A DNA stretch of 64,000 nucleotides from Roseibium algicola (GCF_001999245.1 NZ_CP019630.1:3121001-3185000), one strand, 5' to 3'; numbered from the stretch's first letter, positions 9,594-18,085 are shown. Numbers and translations are program-made. The notes: generated from the letters alone by a model not told the origin.

Positions 9594-10757
9594 ATGCTGA
9601 CCCTGCCCACTTACGAAAACCGTCTGGAACCCTACAGCCTCATCGGAGAAGCCCTGACCCCGCGTGCCCCGCGGGTGCCGCTGACCCGCACCGCTTTTGC
9701 CGCGGCGCATGTGGTGTCTGATCCGCTGCGCGAGCGCGATCCATGGGTTGGTTCTCCGGCTGTCGATTGGGAAAATACGCTGAAATTCCGGCACTGGCTG
9801 TGGGATCAGGGGCTGGGACTGGCCGAGGCGATGGACACCGCGCAGCGCGGCATGGGCGTTGACTGGGCAACGGCGAAGGAACTCATCGAACGCACCATGA
9901 AAGAGGCGAAGGCGCATCCGCTGAAGCCGCGTGTTGCCTGCGGGGCAGGCACCGATCAGGTGCCGCTGGAAAATCTCAAGACGAACGACGACATCGTTGC
10001 GGCCTATACGGTCCAGCTGGAGGCCATCGAGGCGGCAGGCGGTCAGGCGATCCTGATGGCATCGCGGGCGCTTCCCGCCATCGGGGCCGGGCCGGACGAT
10101 TACGCCGACGTCTATGGCCGGCTGATCCGTCAGGCGCGGGAGCCGATCATCCTGCACTGGCTGGGCGACATGTTCGATCCGGAATTGACCGGCTATTGGG
10201 GGTCTAAGGATGTCTCGGCGGCGTCCGACGCCGTCCTCGCCATCATCGAAAGCCATGCAGCGAAGGTCGACGGCATCAAGATTTCCTTGCTCGATCAGGC
10301 ACACGAAGAAGCCTTCCGTGCACGCTTGCCTGACGGTGTGCGGCTTTATACCGGCGATGACTTCAACTATGCAGATCTGATCGCCGGCGATGGCAAGCAC
10401 TATTCGCATGCTCTGCTGGGGGCCTTTGCGGCGATTGCCCCCGTGGCGAGCCAGGCGCTTGAGGCATTGGCGGAAGGGGATATGGATACCTATCACCAGC
10501 TCTTCGCGCCAACCGTTCCGCTGAGCCGGGAAATCTTCAAGGCGCCGACCCGCTTCTACAAGGCCGGAATCGCGTTTCTTGCCTGGCTGAACGATGCCCA
10601 GAGCCACTTCATCATGCCGGCCGGTTTTCAGTCTTCGCGTGAGATTGCCCACTACGCGGAAGTCTTCCGGCTTGCGGATCAGGCGCGTTTGTTGTCAAAG
10701 CCGGAGATCGCCGAGGAGCGCATGGGGCTGCTCCTGAAACTGCACGGGATCGGATAG
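9594..10757 (+). CDS. DUF993 family protein, aldolase-like (dihydrodipicolinate-synthase superfamily)
   Basis: The 387-residue protein resembles DUF993 (PF06187), which is usually annotated as dihydrodipicolinate-synthase-related and expected to form a TIM barrel. Visible family-like segments include PRVPLTRTAFAAAHVV and ACGAGTDQVPLENLKTNDDI. The start at 9594 is preceded by GGAG. Lysines such as the one in KVDGIKISLLDQ could serve as a Schiff-base residue, but I cannot verify that. Context (oxidoreductases upstream, glycerate kinase downstream) fits a C-C bond cleavage step. No reaction is established to my knowledge. Confidence 0.75.
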   Translation: MLTLPTYENRLEPYSLIGEALTPRAPRVPLTRTAFAAAHVVSDPLRERDPWVGSPAVDWENTLKFRHWLWDQGLGLAEAMDTAQRGMGVDWATAKELIERTMKEAKAHPLKPRVACGAGTDQVPLENLKTNDDIVAAYTVQLEAIEAAGGQAILMASRALPAIGAGPDDYADVYGRLIRQAREPIILHWLGDMFDPELTGYWGSKDVSAASDAVLAIIESHAAKVDGIKISLLDQAHEEAFRARLPDGVRLYTGDDFNYADLIAGDGKHYSHALLGAFAAIAPVASQALEALAEGDMDTYHQLFAPTVPLSREIFKAPTRFYKAGIAFLAWLNDAQSHFIMPAGFQSSREIAHYAEVFRLADQARLLSKPEIAEERMGLLLKLHGIG

Positions 10758-10764
10758 ACCTTTC

Positions 10765-11778
10765 ATGAAGAAGCGGCCGACAATTCTGGATGTTGCAAGG
10801 CAGGCGGGCGTTTCGAAATCGACCGTCTCGCTGGTGCTCCAGAATTCGTCGCTGGTGAAACAGTCAACCCGGGAAGAGGTGGCCAGGGCCATTGATGAGC
10901 TTGGGTATGTCTACAACCGGTCGGCTGCCGGATTGCGGGGCGCTGCATCCGGCCTCATCGGCCTGATCATCAACGACCTGCGCAACCCCTTCTTCACCGA
11001 ATTTGCCGCCAGTGCGCAGATGACCTTTGCCAGCAAGGGATACTCGACCGTCATCGCCAATACGGATGAGGACCCGGAAATCCAGGCTCAGGTGATCGAC
11101 AGCATGATCGAGCATGGCGTGTCGGCCTTCGTCATCTCGCCGACCTATGGCGGCGACGAAAGCCCCTTCGAACGGATCGAGCGGGCCGGAATTCCCACCA
11201 TGCAGGTGCTGCGCCAGCTGGACGAGCGCACGGACCTGTTTCCCTTCGCTTCGCATGACTACGCCTTTGGAGGCGAAGCAGCGACACGGCACCTGATCGA
11301 TACGGGATGTCAGAAGATCGCCTTTGCCGGCGGTCTGGCGGATCGTCCGATCACCTTGGAGCGCATGTCCGGCTATCGAAGCGTGATGCAGGCGAACGAC
11401 CTTGCGCCGACCATTTTTCACGGACGGCCATCGAGGCAGTTCGGCCGTGAAATCGCGCTGAAGATCCTTCAGGAACACGAAGGCCTGGAAGCGGCGATCT
11501 GTTTCAGCGACCTGGTTGCGCTTGGCATGCTGAGCGGCTTTGCCGAGCTTGGCATCAAGGTTGGTCAGGATTTCAGGATCATCGGCTTCGACGATATCGA
11601 GGAATGCTCATTGGCCTTTCCCAGGCTCAGTTCGGTGCGCTGCGATACCGCGCTGTTCGGCCGCAATGCTGCCGAAGCGATGCTGGCCTGGATTGTCGAT
11701 GGCGTCAGGCCTCCCGACACGAAACATTATCCGGTCGAGCTGATCAAACGGCAATCGACCCTGGGACTTAATGCATGA
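10765..11778 (+). CDS. LacI-family transcriptional regulator (in-operon)
   Basis: The full-length 337-residue LacI/GalR regulator has the N-terminal helix-turn-helix TILDVARQAGVSKSTVSLVL (residues 5-24), hinge (YNRSAAGLRGAASGLIGLII), and effector domain. It differs clearly from the divergent regulator at 1-819, so the locus has two LacI proteins. Its stop overlaps the glycerate kinase start by 4 nt, so it is co-transcribed and co-translated with the enzymes. Its ligand may be a later intermediate than the one sensed by the first regulator; that is inference. Confidence 0.9.
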   Translation: MKKRPTILDVARQAGVSKSTVSLVLQNSSLVKQSTREEVARAIDELGYVYNRSAAGLRGAASGLIGLIINDLRNPFFTEFAASAQMTFASKGYSTVIANTDEDPEIQAQVIDSMIEHGVSAFVISPTYGGDESPFERIERAGIPTMQVLRQLDERTDLFPFASHDYAFGGEAATRHLIDTGCQKIAFAGGLADRPITLERMSGYRSVMQANDLAPTIFHGRPSRQFGREIALKILQEHEGLEAAICFSDLVALGMLSGFAELGIKVGQDFRIIGFDDIEECSLAFPRLSSVRCDTALFGRNAAEAMLAWIVDGVRPPDTKHYPVELIKRQSTLGLNA

Positions 11779-13046
11779 CAGATTGTTCGCGTGAGGCCCT
11801 GTTGCGGCGTCTGTTCGAGACGGCCGTTGCAGCGGCCGACCCGATGAAGTGCGTTCCCGCATTCCTGCCGGAAAGGGTTGACGGCCGGACAGTCGTGATC
11901 GGTGCCGGCAAGGCGTCGGCACGCATGGCCGAAGCGGTTGAAGCAGCCTGGGGGGCTTCAGAGGGACTGGTCATCACCCGCGACGGCTACTCCAGGCCTT
12001 GCCGGGGGAGCGAAATTGTCGAGGCATCACATCCGGTGCCGGACGGGCGTGGGCTTCAGGCAACACAGCGCCTTCTCGGTCTGTTGTCTTCGCTTGAAGA
12101 AGCGGATCACGTGATCGCGCTGATTTCAGGCGGGGCGTCGGCGCTGCTGGAGGCACCGGCCGGAGATATTTCGCTGGCTGACCTGCAGGCCTTGAATGAA
12201 GCCCTGCTGGCATCAGGCGCGCCAATCACCGACATGAACACGGTCCGCAAGCATGTCAGCCTGGTCAAGGGCGGCCAGCTTGCAGCGGCAGCCTATCCTG
12301 CCCGGATGACGGCGTTGATCATTTCCGATGTTGCCGGTGACGATCCGGCCTTTATTGCCTCAGGCCCGACGGTTGGCGATCGGACGACGCCAGCGGACGC
12401 GCGCGCGGTTATCGAACGCTTTGGCATGTCTGTGCCGGCTTCTGTTCTCGCTGTGCTGGACAGCGCCACCGGAGTGCTGCCGCCGGAAGATGAAAGAGTG
12501 TCGAGGGTGGAAAACCGCATCATTGCGGCACCATCGCTTTCGCTGGAAGCAGCGGCAAGCGTGGCAGCCGATGAAGGTATGGAAGTCGAAATCCTGGGCG
12601 ACGCCATTGAAGGCGAGGCGCGCGAAGTGGCTGAACAGCAGGCAAGACTCGCGATCGAACGCCAGCAGGCGATGAAACCGGGTGGGCGGCCCGTCCTGCT
12701 TCTGTCCGGCGGTGAATGCACGGTGACGCGGCGCGGCAAGGGCTGTGGTGGTCCGAATGCGGAATTTGCCCTTGCTCTCGCGATCGCTCTCAAGGGGGCA
12801 AACGGTCTTTACGGGATTGCTTGTGACACAGACGGTGTCGACGGGGCGGCGGATGTTGCAGGGGCGGTTGTTGGCCCAAGCACTCTTGAGCGTGCAGAGG
12901 CGCTTGGCCTCGACCCGGTCGCCATGCTCGGCGACAATGACAGCCACAGTTTCTTCGCGGCTCTTGGCGATCAGGTGGTGCCGGGGCCAACCCTCACCAA
13001 CGTCAACGATTTCCGTGCAATTCTCATCGAAAGCCCAATGATATGA
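11775..13046 (+). CDS. Glycerate 2-kinase (MOFRL family)
   Basis: The 423-residue protein matches class II glycerate kinases (GckA/TtuD): VIGAGKASARMAEA near residue 40, LISGGASALLEAP near residue 118, and the C-terminal MOFRL segment LLSGGECTVTRRGKGCGGPN. These enzymes use ATP to make 2-phosphoglycerate from D-glycerate, feeding lower glycolysis. Hydroxypyruvate reductase is an old misannotation of this family. Its presence at the operon end is the best clue that the pathway yields D-glycerate. It overlaps both neighbours by 4 nt. Confidence 0.9.
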   Translation: MTDCSREALLRRLFETAVAAADPMKCVPAFLPERVDGRTVVIGAGKASARMAEAVEAAWGASEGLVITRDGYSRPCRGSEIVEASHPVPDGRGLQATQRLLGLLSSLEEADHVIALISGGASALLEAPAGDISLADLQALNEALLASGAPITDMNTVRKHVSLVKGGQLAAAAYPARMTALIISDVAGDDPAFIASGPTVGDRTTPADARAVIERFGMSVPASVLAVLDSATGVLPPEDERVSRVENRIIAAPSLSLEAAASVAADEGMEVEILGDAIEGEAREVAEQQARLAIERQQAMKPGGRPVLLLSGGECTVTRRGKGCGGPNAEFALALAIALKGANGLYGIACDTDGVDGAADVAGAVVGPSTLERAEALGLDPVAMLGDNDSHSFFAALGDQVVPGPTLTNVNDFRAILIESPMI

Positions 13047-13633
13047 ATGAGCTGGAGACGCTTCTCCAACGGGCGCGGGCCCTGATTTTCGATTGTGATG
13101 GCACGCTGGTGCAAACACCAACGCTCTATGCCGGTGCCTGGCAGGACGCGTTCAGGGCCGCCGGTCATCATATGGAGCCGGACTGGTACCACGCCCGGGC
13201 GGGAATGTCGGAACATGTGCTGCTTGATGACTACGAAGCCGAGCACGGCGTTACGGTGGATCGCCCACTGGCCGTTCGGGAGATGCGCACGGCAGTATTG
13301 GCCCGGATCGGTGAAGTCGGCGAGATCGAGGTAATAAGCGCCATTGCACGGAGGTTTCACGGCAAGTTGCCGATGGCGGTCGCCTCTGGTGGACCGCAGG
13401 AAGTGGTGCTGGCGTCGTTGAAGGAGACGGGACTGCTGCCGTTGTTCGATACGGTTGTCACGATTGATGACGTTGCCCATGCCAAACCGGCGCCGGATCT
13501 CTTCCTGGAAGCCGCTTCCCGGCTCGGTGTCGCAGCCGCACAATGCCTCGTGTTCGAGGACAGTCATCAGGGGCTTGAGGCAGCGCACAACGCAAGAATG
13601 CCGGTTGTTGATGTGAACCGGCTGATCGGATAA
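13043..13633 (+). CDS. HAD-superfamily phosphatase (beta-phosphoglucomutase / phosphoglycolate-phosphatase-like)
   Basis: This is a 196-residue HAD subfamily I protein. Motif I is FDCDGTL with Asp17 (nucleophile) and Asp19, motif II is in VASGG, and motifs III/IV lie around KPAPDLFLEAA and VFEDSHQG. It is the last gene of the operon (4-nt overlap with the kinase) and converges on the sigma factor gene after 30 nt. It may clear a dead-end phosphorylated by-product or be a mutase; short HAD phosphatases are promiscuous, so no substrate is assigned. Confidence 0.85.
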   Translation: MNELETLLQRARALIFDCDGTLVQTPTLYAGAWQDAFRAAGHHMEPDWYHARAGMSEHVLLDDYEAEHGVTVDRPLAVREMRTAVLARIGEVGEIEVISAIARRFHGKLPMAVASGGPQEVVLASLKETGLLPLFDTVVTIDDVAHAKPAPDLFLEAASRLGVAAAQCLVFEDSHQGLEAAHNARMPVVDVNRLIG

Positions 13634-13663
13634 CGCCGCGAAGCTGATTTCCACTCGTGCTGA

Positions 13664-14563
13664 TCAGTTCAGGTCAATTGGCGGACGTATCGTGTCCTCC
13701 TGATCTGCTCCAAGATGCCTGAGCTTTTCCGGGTTGCGGGTCACATAGACGGCGATGATCCTGCCGTTCCGGATCTGCAATGCGGTTGTCTGGACAATGC
13801 CGCGATCTTCCTCGGTTACAAAACCGGGCAGTCCGTCAATGTCGGCAAACCGGATCAGGCGTGACGGAGCCTTTCTGAAATAGCGGGCGAGTGCCGCAAA
13901 GAGGCTCATCGACCGTTCGTGTCCGAATGTCGGAGCTGACGTGGCAGGCACCTTGCCGCCGCCGTCGGCGTAGACGACGATGTCTTCGGCCAGCAGGGAT
14001 TGGAGTTTCTCCATGTCGCCGCTGCGCGATGCTTCGTAGAAGGCGGTCGCCAGCTTTCGGCCCTGTTCCGGCGTGGCGGAAAAGCGTGGTCTTGCTTCCT
14101 GCAGCCTTGCCCTGGCCCGGCTGGCGAGCTTGCGGCAGGCTGCCGGTTCCCGGTTGATGGCGGTCGAAATTTCCTCGAAACCCATGCTGAAAACGTCATG
14201 CAGCAGAAAGGCGGCCCTTTCGAGCGGTGACAGCCGCTCCAGAGCCACCATCACGGGCAATGTGATGTCGTCGGCGACTTCGGCATCTGATGTCGTCAGC
14301 AGGGGCTCGGGAAGCCAGGGGCCAACATAAGACATGCGGCGACGGCGTGCGGATTTCAATTCATTGAGGCAAAGCCGTGTGACGATGGTCTTCAGGAAGG
14401 CGACAGGCTCGCGCACCTTTTCCCGGTCGGCGGCAAGCCAGCGCAGCCAGGCTTCCTGAACCACGTCTTCCGCGTCGGAGACTGATCCCAGCATGCGGTA
14501 GGCGATGCGGGTCAATCGCCTGCGCAAAGCGGTGTCTTCTTCAAGGGCCGGTGTGTCCGTCAT
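13664..14563 (-). CDS. RNA polymerase sigma factor, SigJ/ECF41-like with SnoaL-type C-terminal domain
   Basis: The 299-residue protein (ATG 14563; a GTG at 14569 is an alternative) has sigma region 2 (YRMLGSVSDAEDVVQEAWLRW, trimmed at residues ~18-38) and region 4 (LSPLERAAFLLHDVFSMGF...). A C-terminal extension of about 110 residues resembles the SnoaL/NTF2 fold that regulates ECF41 sigma factors in place of an anti-sigma factor. ECF41 genes are usually paired with a carboxymuconolactone decarboxylase or oxidoreductase gene. Here a flavodoxin-like gene lies 10-16 nt upstream on the same strand and is probably co-transcribed. Confidence 0.88.
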   Translation of the reverse strand: MTDTPALEEDTALRRRLTRIAYRMLGSVSDAEDVVQEAWLRWLAADREKVREPVAFLKTIVTRLCLNELKSARRRRMSYVGPWLPEPLLTTSDAEVADDITLPVMVALERLSPLERAAFLLHDVFSMGFEEISTAINREPAACRKLASRARARLQEARPRFSATPEQGRKLATAFYEASRSGDMEKLQSLLAEDIVVYADGGGKVPATSAPTFGHERSMSLFAALARYFRKAPSRLIRFADIDGLPGFVTEEDRGIVQTTALQIRNGRIIAVYVTRNPEKLRHLGADQEDTIRPPIDLN

Positions 14564-14578
14564 GATCACGACAGCCTA

Positions 14579-15250
14579 TCACGTCAACGCCGGTTCGGGC
14601 CGCGCTTGCACCCGTCCGGCTGCAAACTGCAAGGCCGTTTTCGCCACGCGCCTGCCAAGATGGCGGGCGGTTGCCAGATCCGCGGCCGGGGGAGCTGTCT
14701 GCGGCCCTTCGTCGGTGTTCGACTGTGCCGCGGCCCCGAGCCAGAAGCCGAGCCGGTTGAGATCGTCTTCCGATCCTTGCGAGGAACAATTGGCTGGCGG
14801 CAGGTCCAGGCTGACCCAGTGCATGCCGTGCTGGGCTGCAAACAGGGCCAACTGGATGAGCACCGCCAGCTTGTCGCCGGAACGCGAACCGGAATTGGTG
14901 AAGCCGGCCGCAATCTTGTCCCGCCAGAGATAGCCCTTCGACATGATTTCCTGCGAGCTGGCTTCCTGAAAGGTCTTGAAGGCGGCGGAGGCTGCGCCGA
15001 CGTAGGTTGGCGTGCCGAAGATGATTGCGCTGGCCGCATTGAGTTCGTTCCAGCGGGTGCTGGCTTCATCGGCAGTCAGAAGCAATGCGCGTGCACCGTC
15101 GACATCCTCTATGCCCTGCCTGACAGCCGCTGCCTGACGTTCTGTGTGACCGTACCCGCTGTGAAAAACGACGGCGACGTCAATCAATTGCCGGTCATTC
15201 GCAAGCTTGGTCTGAAGCCCTGCTGCTGCATTCCCACTGTCCATCATCAT
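14579..15250 (-). CDS. Flavodoxin-like / NADPH-dependent FMN reductase family protein (WrbA-like)
   Basis: The start is the ATG at 15250, the first of three consecutive ATGs, with GGAG at 15257-15260; the frame is open 50 codons further upstream but without a better ribosome site. The 223-residue protein has the flavodoxin phosphate-binding loop (VVFHSGYGHTERQA) and a second flavin-contact segment (FGTPTYVGAASAAFKTF) as in WrbA-type NAD(P)H:quinone oxidoreductases. The stop lies just upstream of the sigma factor gene, so the two form an operon, possibly an oxidative- or redox-stress unit. Confidence 0.82.
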   Translation of the reverse strand: MMMDSGNAAAGLQTKLANDRQLIDVAVVFHSGYGHTERQAAAVRQGIEDVDGARALLLTADEASTRWNELNAASAIIFGTPTYVGAASAAFKTFQEASSQEIMSKGYLWRDKIAAGFTNSGSRSGDKLAVLIQLALFAAQHGMHWVSLDLPPANCSSQGSEDDLNRLGFWLGAAAQSNTDEGPQTAPPAADLATARHLGRRVAKTALQFAAGRVQARPEPALT

Positions 15251-15365
15251 TTTCGTCTCCTGCGCACACCTGGTGTTCGCAGGTAATGACAAGACAGCGG
15301 CGCTGGATGTGACATGCCGGACGGGATTTTTGAGCAAATGAGTTGTTCTGCCGCCCGAAAACGAG

Positions 15366-15385
15366 AAAACCCCGCCGGAGCGGGG
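15366..15385 (-). terminator. Rho-independent terminator of infC
   Basis: Read on the minus strand, CCCCGC and GCGGGG pair across the loop TCCG and are followed by TTTTC. It lies 28 nt after the infC stop, so infC is transcribed separately from the flavodoxin/sigma pair. Confidence 0.8.
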
Positions 15386-15412
15386 CTTTCGGACATTCAA
15401 ACGCGATGAAGC

Positions 15413-15952
15413 TTACTTGATCGGAGCCAGAACCATAACCATCTGGCGGCCTTCAAGCTTCGGCGCGGATTCAACCTTGGCGATTTCGTTGGTTTCCTCA
15501 CGGACCTTGTTGAGCAAGTTCATGCCCAGGTCCTGGTGGGCCATTTCGCGGCCCCGGAAACGGAGTGTGACCTTCACCTTGTCGCCTTCGCCAAAGAACC
15601 GCAACATGCTCTTCATCTTCACCTCGTAGTCGTGGGTGTCGATGTTCGGACGCATCTTGATCTCCTTGATCTCGACGGTCTTCTGTTTCTTGCGGGCTTC
15701 TGCTGCTTTCTTCTGAGCCTGGTACTTGTACCGGCCATAGTCCAGGATCTTGCAGACAGGCGGATTTGCGTTCGGCTGGATTTCAACAAGATCCAACCCG
15801 GCATCCATGGCGATGCCCATCGCCTCTTCTGTCGGGATGACGCCACGATTGGCGCCTTCATGATCAATCAACTGGACTTCGCGAACGCGAATTTCGTGGT
15901 TTGTGCGCGGGCCTTCCTTCGTAGGAGGCGGGGCGCGGAACGGACGGCGAAT
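15413..15952 (-). CDS. infC: Translation initiation factor IF-3 with ATT start codon
   Basis: IF-3 binds the 30S subunit, keeps subunits apart and checks the start codon. The first ATG in frame is at 15871 and would remove the conserved N-terminus. Reading on in frame gives the family segment [20 protein letters not shown] and ends at an ATT at 15950-15952, 9 nt from a strong AAGAGGAGT. IF-3 with ATT gives 179 residues, the usual length. An AUU start is known for infC in many bacteria and lets IF-3 repress its own translation. rpmI and rplT do not follow, unlike in E. coli. Confidence 0.93.
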   Translation of the reverse strand: MRRPFRAPPPTKEGPRTNHEIRVREVQLIDHEGANRGVIPTEEAMGIAMDAGLDLVEIQPNANPPVCKILDYGRYKYQAQKKAAEARKKQKTVEIKEIKMRPNIDTHDYEVKMKSMLRFFGEGDKVKVTLRFRGREMAHQDLGMNLLNKVREETNEIAKVESAPKLEGRQMVMVLAPIK

Positions 15953-16284
15953 GGTCGCAAACTCCTCTTTCGTTTCAACGTGGCGCTAGGGCTTTGATAT
16001 GCTCCATGCACAAAAATCCTCGGAACGCTGGTACCAAGGTGCTGAGATGGATATGGCCTAACGCCATCCCCCAGCGTCTTGCGAAACCGGCAAAAAGTCA
16101 AGCGAAAACACCGTTTTCGACATGCCGGGTCACATTTTCAGGGGCTAAGGCTCCGGCTGGCCTGATCATGGCCAGTCGGGCAACTGCCGGTTCTGGAAGG
16201 TTGCAATCCGACCGGCAGATGGTCAAGTAAGCAGTCAGCTCGCGCATATCAAGGAAGGACAGCGGTTTGGACGGCGGGAAATTC
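15953..16284. other. 332-bp gap between divergent infC and a small membrane-protein gene
   Basis: The infC ribosome site (15961-15970) is at one end. The rest must hold the divergent promoters, but I see no convincing -35/-10 pair, no RNA gene and no hairpin with a T tract. Open frames in it (for example 15994-16230) lack ribosome sites and any familiar sequence. Confidence 0.5.
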
Positions 16285-16752
16285 ATGTTGCAGCTTCTCA
16301 GGATCGCGTTCGGTTTCATCTTCGCGGTGCTGGCGTGCGGCCTGTTCCTTGCCTGGGGCTTTTTCCGAGCCGGGCATCCGGAAGCCGATCCGATTGCCTT
16401 TGCAACAATGGTCGGAAGCGGTCTCGTGGGTGCAAGTGTGGTCGGTGCCACGGCCCTGGCCCCGGCTGCCGTTGCAATCGTTCTGGCCGAAGCTGCACGG
16501 CTGCGCAGTTTCCTGTTTCACGTCGGTGCCGCCGGGGTGATCGCCTTTGCAGTCTGGACACTTGGAGCCGAAGCCGCGGACAGTGCCTTCCGGCCGGGAA
16601 GTGCGGTTGCGCTGGCGGCCGGATTTATCGGCGGCGGAATTTACTGGCTGATTGCCGGGAGAACGTCAGGCTGCTGGCACGGAACCAAAGCGGCCGGTCA
16701 AGTGATGCACAAGTCGGCACAAGACGATCAGCCCGGACGCGACCACCTCTAG
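16285..16752 (+). CDS. Small integral membrane protein, unknown function
   Basis: The 155-residue protein starts at the ATG at 16285 with GGCGGGAA upstream; a TTG at 16267 is an alternative. It has about four hydrophobic spans (LLRIAFGFIFAVLACGLFLA; VGASVVGATALAPAAVAIVL; FHVGAAGVIAFAVWTLGA; AVALAAGFIGGGIYWLIAG), then a hydrophilic tail of about 30 residues. I do not recognise a specific family. It converges on the DUF1232 gene, whose stop is 8 nt away. Confidence 0.7.
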   Translation: MLQLLRIAFGFIFAVLACGLFLAWGFFRAGHPEADPIAFATMVGSGLVGASVVGATALAPAAVAIVLAEAARLRSFLFHVGAAGVIAFAVWTLGAEAADSAFRPGSAVALAAGFIGGGIYWLIAGRTSGCWHGTKAAGQVMHKSAQDDQPGRDHL

Positions 16753-16760
16753 ACAGGCGG

Positions 16761-17135
16761 TCAGATTTCGCCGTCCTTCAAGGCATCCTTTGCAGCCTGA
16801 TAGTGATCCGGTCGGATGTGGCTGCGGATCATCGCGAGGGCAGCCAGAAGCACGGTTGCGTCATCGCCGAAGCCGATGCCGATCAGAAAGTCTGGAATTA
16901 CATCCAAAGGCAGCACGAAATATGCCAGCGATGCGAGCACGGTGGCCCGCACCTTGCTGGGTGTCGAGGGATCGAGTGCGCAGAAATAGCCGGCGACGAC
17001 ATCTTCCATGAACGGCACCTGACGCGCGGCCTTGCGGACCGTGGTCATCAATTTCTGACGGATCGTCTTCTTCTGCTCTTCCTCCGGACCGAGGATCTCG
17101 GGGTCAAAGCCAAGGTCTTCAAAAGTGGTGTTCAT
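16761..17135 (-). CDS. YkvA-type DUF1232 protein
   Basis: The 124-residue protein has the DUF1232 core: a hydrophobic hairpin with VLASLAYFVLPLDVIPDFL followed by GFGDDATVLLAALAMI. The DxxPD motif and following helix are hallmarks of YkvA-like proteins, small membrane-associated proteins of unknown function. It is the first of several small envelope-type genes in this stretch. The ATG at 17135 has no close competitor. Confidence 0.85.
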   Translation of the reverse strand: MNTTFEDLGFDPEILGPEEEQKKTIRQKLMTTVRKAARQVPFMEDVVAGYFCALDPSTPSKVRATVLASLAYFVLPLDVIPDFLIGIGFGDDATVLLAALAMIRSHIRPDHYQAAKDALKDGEI

Positions 17136-17241
17136 GGAGCCGCCTGTGCTTGTGTTCGCCTTTAGAGATAGGTTTTCTTGCCAGCAGCTTCAACGTTTCG
17201 CCCTCCCAGGCCGGGCTGGAAGGGCCGCGCAAGGTCGCCGG

Positions 17242-17490
17242 TCAAAGGGTTGCGGCACTGTTTTCCTCAGCCTCGGTCAGGTCGCTATGGCCGAGGCGCT
17301 CCAATGCCCTGTCGATGTCCCGAAGGCCCGACGAATCCGGGGTTTCGTTACCCATCGGGCTTTCCGTAGCCGCCCGTTGCAGGGCGCGTGCGTCCTCTCG
17401 CATCCGCAGAAGCTCGTCTACGCGATCAGCCTTGCTGCGCGTGTTGTCTTTCAGAATACGGGCGATCTCGTCCCTGGTCCTGTCAGTCAT
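17242..17490 (-). CDS. Small hydrophilic protein, unknown function
   Basis: The 82-residue protein is rich in charged residues and predicted helical (MTDRTRDEIARILKDNTRSK...). Its start is well supported by AGGAGGA spaced 6 nt from the ATG at 17490. I do not recognise a family. A long inverted repeat (17511-17546) lies directly upstream of its ribosome site, in the leader of its mRNA. Confidence 0.65.
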   Translation of the reverse strand: MTDRTRDEIARILKDNTRSKADRVDELLRMREDARALQRAATESPMGNETPDSSGLRDIDRALERLGHSDLTEAEENSAATL

Positions 17491-17510
17491 GTCGGATCCT
17501 CCTGTAAGTG

Positions 17511-17546
17511 GCAGCCGGAGATCCTCTGCAGGATCTCCGGCTGCCC
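17511..17546. repeat. Perfect inverted repeat, 16-bp arms, in the leader of the 82-residue gene
   Basis: GGCAGCCGGAGATCCT and its exact complement AGGATCTCCGGCTGCC flank a CTGC loop. There is no T tract on either side, so it is not a standard terminator. It lies between the 82-residue gene (minus strand) and the lipoprotein gene (plus strand). It could be an RNA structure, a protein-binding site or an extragenic palindromic repeat. Confidence 0.7.
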
Positions 17547-17690
17547 GATACCGGGCAAACGTTCGAGACTGACAGAAGTTCCTCCGTACGACGGATCTCT
17601 GCGTTGGTCTTGGCGGCAGTTTCCCATCTTTTTCTGGAACATTTCCGCTGCTCTCCCGTTCTGCCTAATGCAACACGAAGGGAGTTGATC

Positions 17691-17942
17691 ATGTGGAAAA
17701 TCATGCTGGTTGCGGTCGCTTTGACTGGTCTGACCGCTTGCAACAACACGCAAAAGGGCGCGGTGATCGGTGGTGCCTCAGGCGCGGCGATCGGTGCTGC
17801 AACGACCGGTAAGGCAGGCGGAGCGCTTGTTGGTGGCGCTGTCGGCGCGGCTGCCGGTGCGCTTGTCGGAAGGGCAACGGAACCGGGCAAGTGTATCTAC
17901 CGCGATTCCTATGGCCGCGAATATGTGGCGGCTTGCCGTTAA
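17691..17942 (+). CDS. Small glycine-zipper lipoprotein
   Basis: The start is the ATG at 17691 with GGGAG upstream; the frame is open further upstream but without a ribosome site. The 83-residue protein has a lipoprotein signal with lipobox LTAC (lipidated Cys17). It then has a run of Gly/Ala repeats (GAVIGGASGAAIGAATTGKA and more) typical of glycine-zipper outer-membrane-associated lipoproteins such as SlyB/OsmB relatives. The C-terminus has a Cys pair (KCIYRDSYGREYVAACR). A likely envelope-stress component. Confidence 0.85.
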   Translation: MWKIMLVAVALTGLTACNNTQKGAVIGGASGAAIGAATTGKAGGALVGGAVGAAAGALVGRATEPGKCIYRDSYGREYVAACR

Positions 17943-18007
17943 TCGGTCTGCCCGGCGATCTGCCGGGTCACCTTCTGTGCGCGGGAGTTGAGCCTCTCGC
18001 CTGAAAA

Positions 18008-18046
18008 ACAAAAGGGACGACCTTTTCAAGGTTCGTCCCTTTTGTT
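18008..18046. terminator. Bidirectional rho-independent terminator
   Basis: ACAAAAGGGACGA pairs with TCGTCCCTTTTGT, and T-rich runs flank the stem on both strands. It ends the lipoprotein transcript on the plus strand and the small 53-residue gene on the minus strand. Confidence 0.85.
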
Positions 18047-18085
18047 TGGTCTTTCGAAGGGCTCTACCCTTCCGGACTGGTGAAC

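Noticed and set aside
9237..10652. 471-residue minus-strand open frame
   Set aside because: It is a high-GC shadow antisense to the Dabb and DUF993 genes, which have clear family features and good junctions.
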